This document shows, piece after piece, positions 63,450 to 64,000 of a stretch of 64,000 nucleotides of DNA. The notes under the pieces were generated by a model that had not been told where the DNA came from, made no database searches, and saw only the letters and a list, made by a program, of their open reading frames with translations. The translations under genes and the position numbers were made by a program. Source of the DNA: Peribacillus frigoritolerans (lineage in GTDB: Bacteria; Bacillota; Bacilli; Bacillales; DSM-1321); assembly GCF_001636405.1 (NCBI RefSeq), contig NZ_KV440950.1, forward strand, positions 4,444,778 to 4,508,777, given 5' to 3'. Numbering within the stretch: position 1 is the stretch's first letter; each line of letters starts with the position of its first letter.

Positions 63450-64000
63450 TCAAATAGTCCCATTCTCCCTCGCACTTAAAATATTTTCGTTTAATATCGA
63501 TGTAATGATATGCTCTGAATCCCATTCATGCCCAGATATCTCGATAAGGGGATAGCGATTCGGTAAAACGACCTGCTGGATTTCATGAACGGTCAGCCCT
63601 TGAGAATGCAAGCGTAAAATTTCCCCTTGGAGGTTTTCCAGATAATCCAGTTTTTTTCGAAACATCTCCTTCCCATCAGGAACATGCCCAGCATGACAGC
63701 AAAACACTTCCCCGAAGTCATATTGAAGCAATCTTTTTATGGAATCGATGATCACCGGGACAGACTCTTCCCGTAAGACAAGCTTTGTTTTTGGGGTTAC
63801 GAAAAGGTCTCCTGAAAAAAGCACGCCATTATCGTGATTCAAATACACCATATGGTCCTTTGCATGACCTGGGGTAAAAATCGGCTCCCACGTTTGGGTA
63901 CGGGAATGAATGGCCTTCCCTAGCGGCTCAGCTTTAAAGGCGTCTCTCTTTCCCCAGAAAATTTTGCGATATTCAGGATATTCAGCATCCTTTGCACAAA
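63450..64000 (-). CDS. Metallo-beta-lactamase fold hydrolase, 5' end cut by window edge
   Basis: This minus-strand gene is open to the right edge, so its start is outside. The visible 183 codons read KDAEYPEYRKIFWGKRDAF then IFTPGHAKDHMVYLNHDNG and GVLFSGDLFVTPKTK, the third and fourth metal-ligand motifs of an MBL-fold hydrolase. VFCCHAGHVPDGKEMF supplies the later metal-binding His. The C-terminal helical part (GLTVHEIQQVVLPNRYPL) resembles the winged-helix extension of LACTB2-like enzymes. The first HxHxDH motif is beyond the window. The substrate is unknown. Confidence 0.85.
   Translation of the reverse strand, partial: CAKDAEYPEYRKIFWGKRDAFKAEPLGKAIHSRTQTWEPIFTPGHAKDHMVYLNHDNGVLFSGDLFVTPKTKLVLREESVPVIIDSIKRLLQYDFGEVFCCHAGHVPDGKEMFRKKLDYLENLQGEILRLHSQGLTVHEIQQVVLPNRYPLIEISGHEWDSEHIITSILNENILSARENGTI

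Overview
The window is chromosomal DNA from a low-GC, spore-forming Gram-positive bacterium of the Bacillaceae. Gene content and order match the yhe-yha-yhg-yhf-yhj stretch of Bacillus subtilis: yheA/yheB, YheC/YheD, yhaX, yhaR, yhaO/yhaN, yhaM, prsA, sscA, yhaJ, yhaI, hpr, yhaH, trpP, serC, hit, ecsA/ecsB/ecsC, yhaA, hmoB, hemE, hemH, yhgD, yhfH, yhfI, lplJ, lcfB, yhfN, comK, yhjD, yhjE, a signal peptidase and addB/addA. Sporulation proteins, ComK and a TRAP-type leader on trpP all fit Bacillus sensu lato. The absence of hemY and the extra YheC/YheD copies suggest a relative such as Peribacillus rather than B. subtilis, but that is inference. No tRNA, rRNA, CRISPR array, prophage or transposase was seen.

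Layout. 1-9.9 kb (minus strand): a 3'-truncated standalone trpB with its own promoter, the addB-addA recombination nuclease operon, signal peptidase I and a TVP38/YhjE membrane protein. 10.2-14.5 kb: yhjD, an unidentified decayed gene (10.74-11.45 kb), a frameshifted secreted ComEC-type metallo-beta-lactamase with an intact DUF3006 partner, then comK divergent from an IDEAL-domain gene. 14.5-25.5 kb (mostly minus): YitT protein, YhfN protease, an atypical orphan LuxR regulator, an HD protein, FadR-box-controlled lcfB, lplJ, yhfI, yhfH, the TetR gene yhgD and hemH-hemE. 25.7-32 kb: hmoB, a PAP2 phosphatase with a 13-base homopolymer in frame, yhaA, ecsC, three tandem copies of a ~210-bp repeat, then ecsB-ecsA. 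32-40.8 kb: a gene-poor stretch with direct repeats and a terminator, hit, serC, trpP, yhaH, hpr, yhaI, yhaJ, two tiny SscA/YjcZ proteins, prsA, yhaL and yhaM. 40.9-49 kb: a Fur-box-controlled siderophore-uptake ATPase plus FhuF-type reductase, a YhaO-YhaN nuclease pair with a small downstream zincin, a cysteine synthase and yhzD. 49-57.8 kb: beta-oxidation-type genes, a second set of the repeat, a DDAH-family enzyme, a lipoprotein, a DinB protein, a 21-bp tandem array, a SplA-like gene, yhaX, yheA and yheB. 57.8-63.4 kb: four consecutive ATP-grasp YheC/YheD paralogues in one tight operon, then yheE and a small acidic protein. The right edge holds a truncated metallo-beta-lactamase gene.

Functional themes: DNA break processing (AddAB; YhaO-YhaN), haem and iron (HemE, HemH, HmoB, Fur-box operon), fatty-acid activation (LcfB, a second ligase, YhaR), protein export and folding (signal peptidase, PrsA, EcsAB), competence (ComK) and sporulation (YhjD, YhaL, SscA, YheC/YheD, SplA). 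The items most worth following up are the expanded ATP-grasp operon, the IrrE-like zincin attached to YhaO-YhaN, the repeat family with its fixed 208-bp period, the 21-bp array, the cryptic transcript near 32 kb and the poly-C tract in the PAP2 gene. All functional calls come from reading motifs and remembered synteny; no database search was run.
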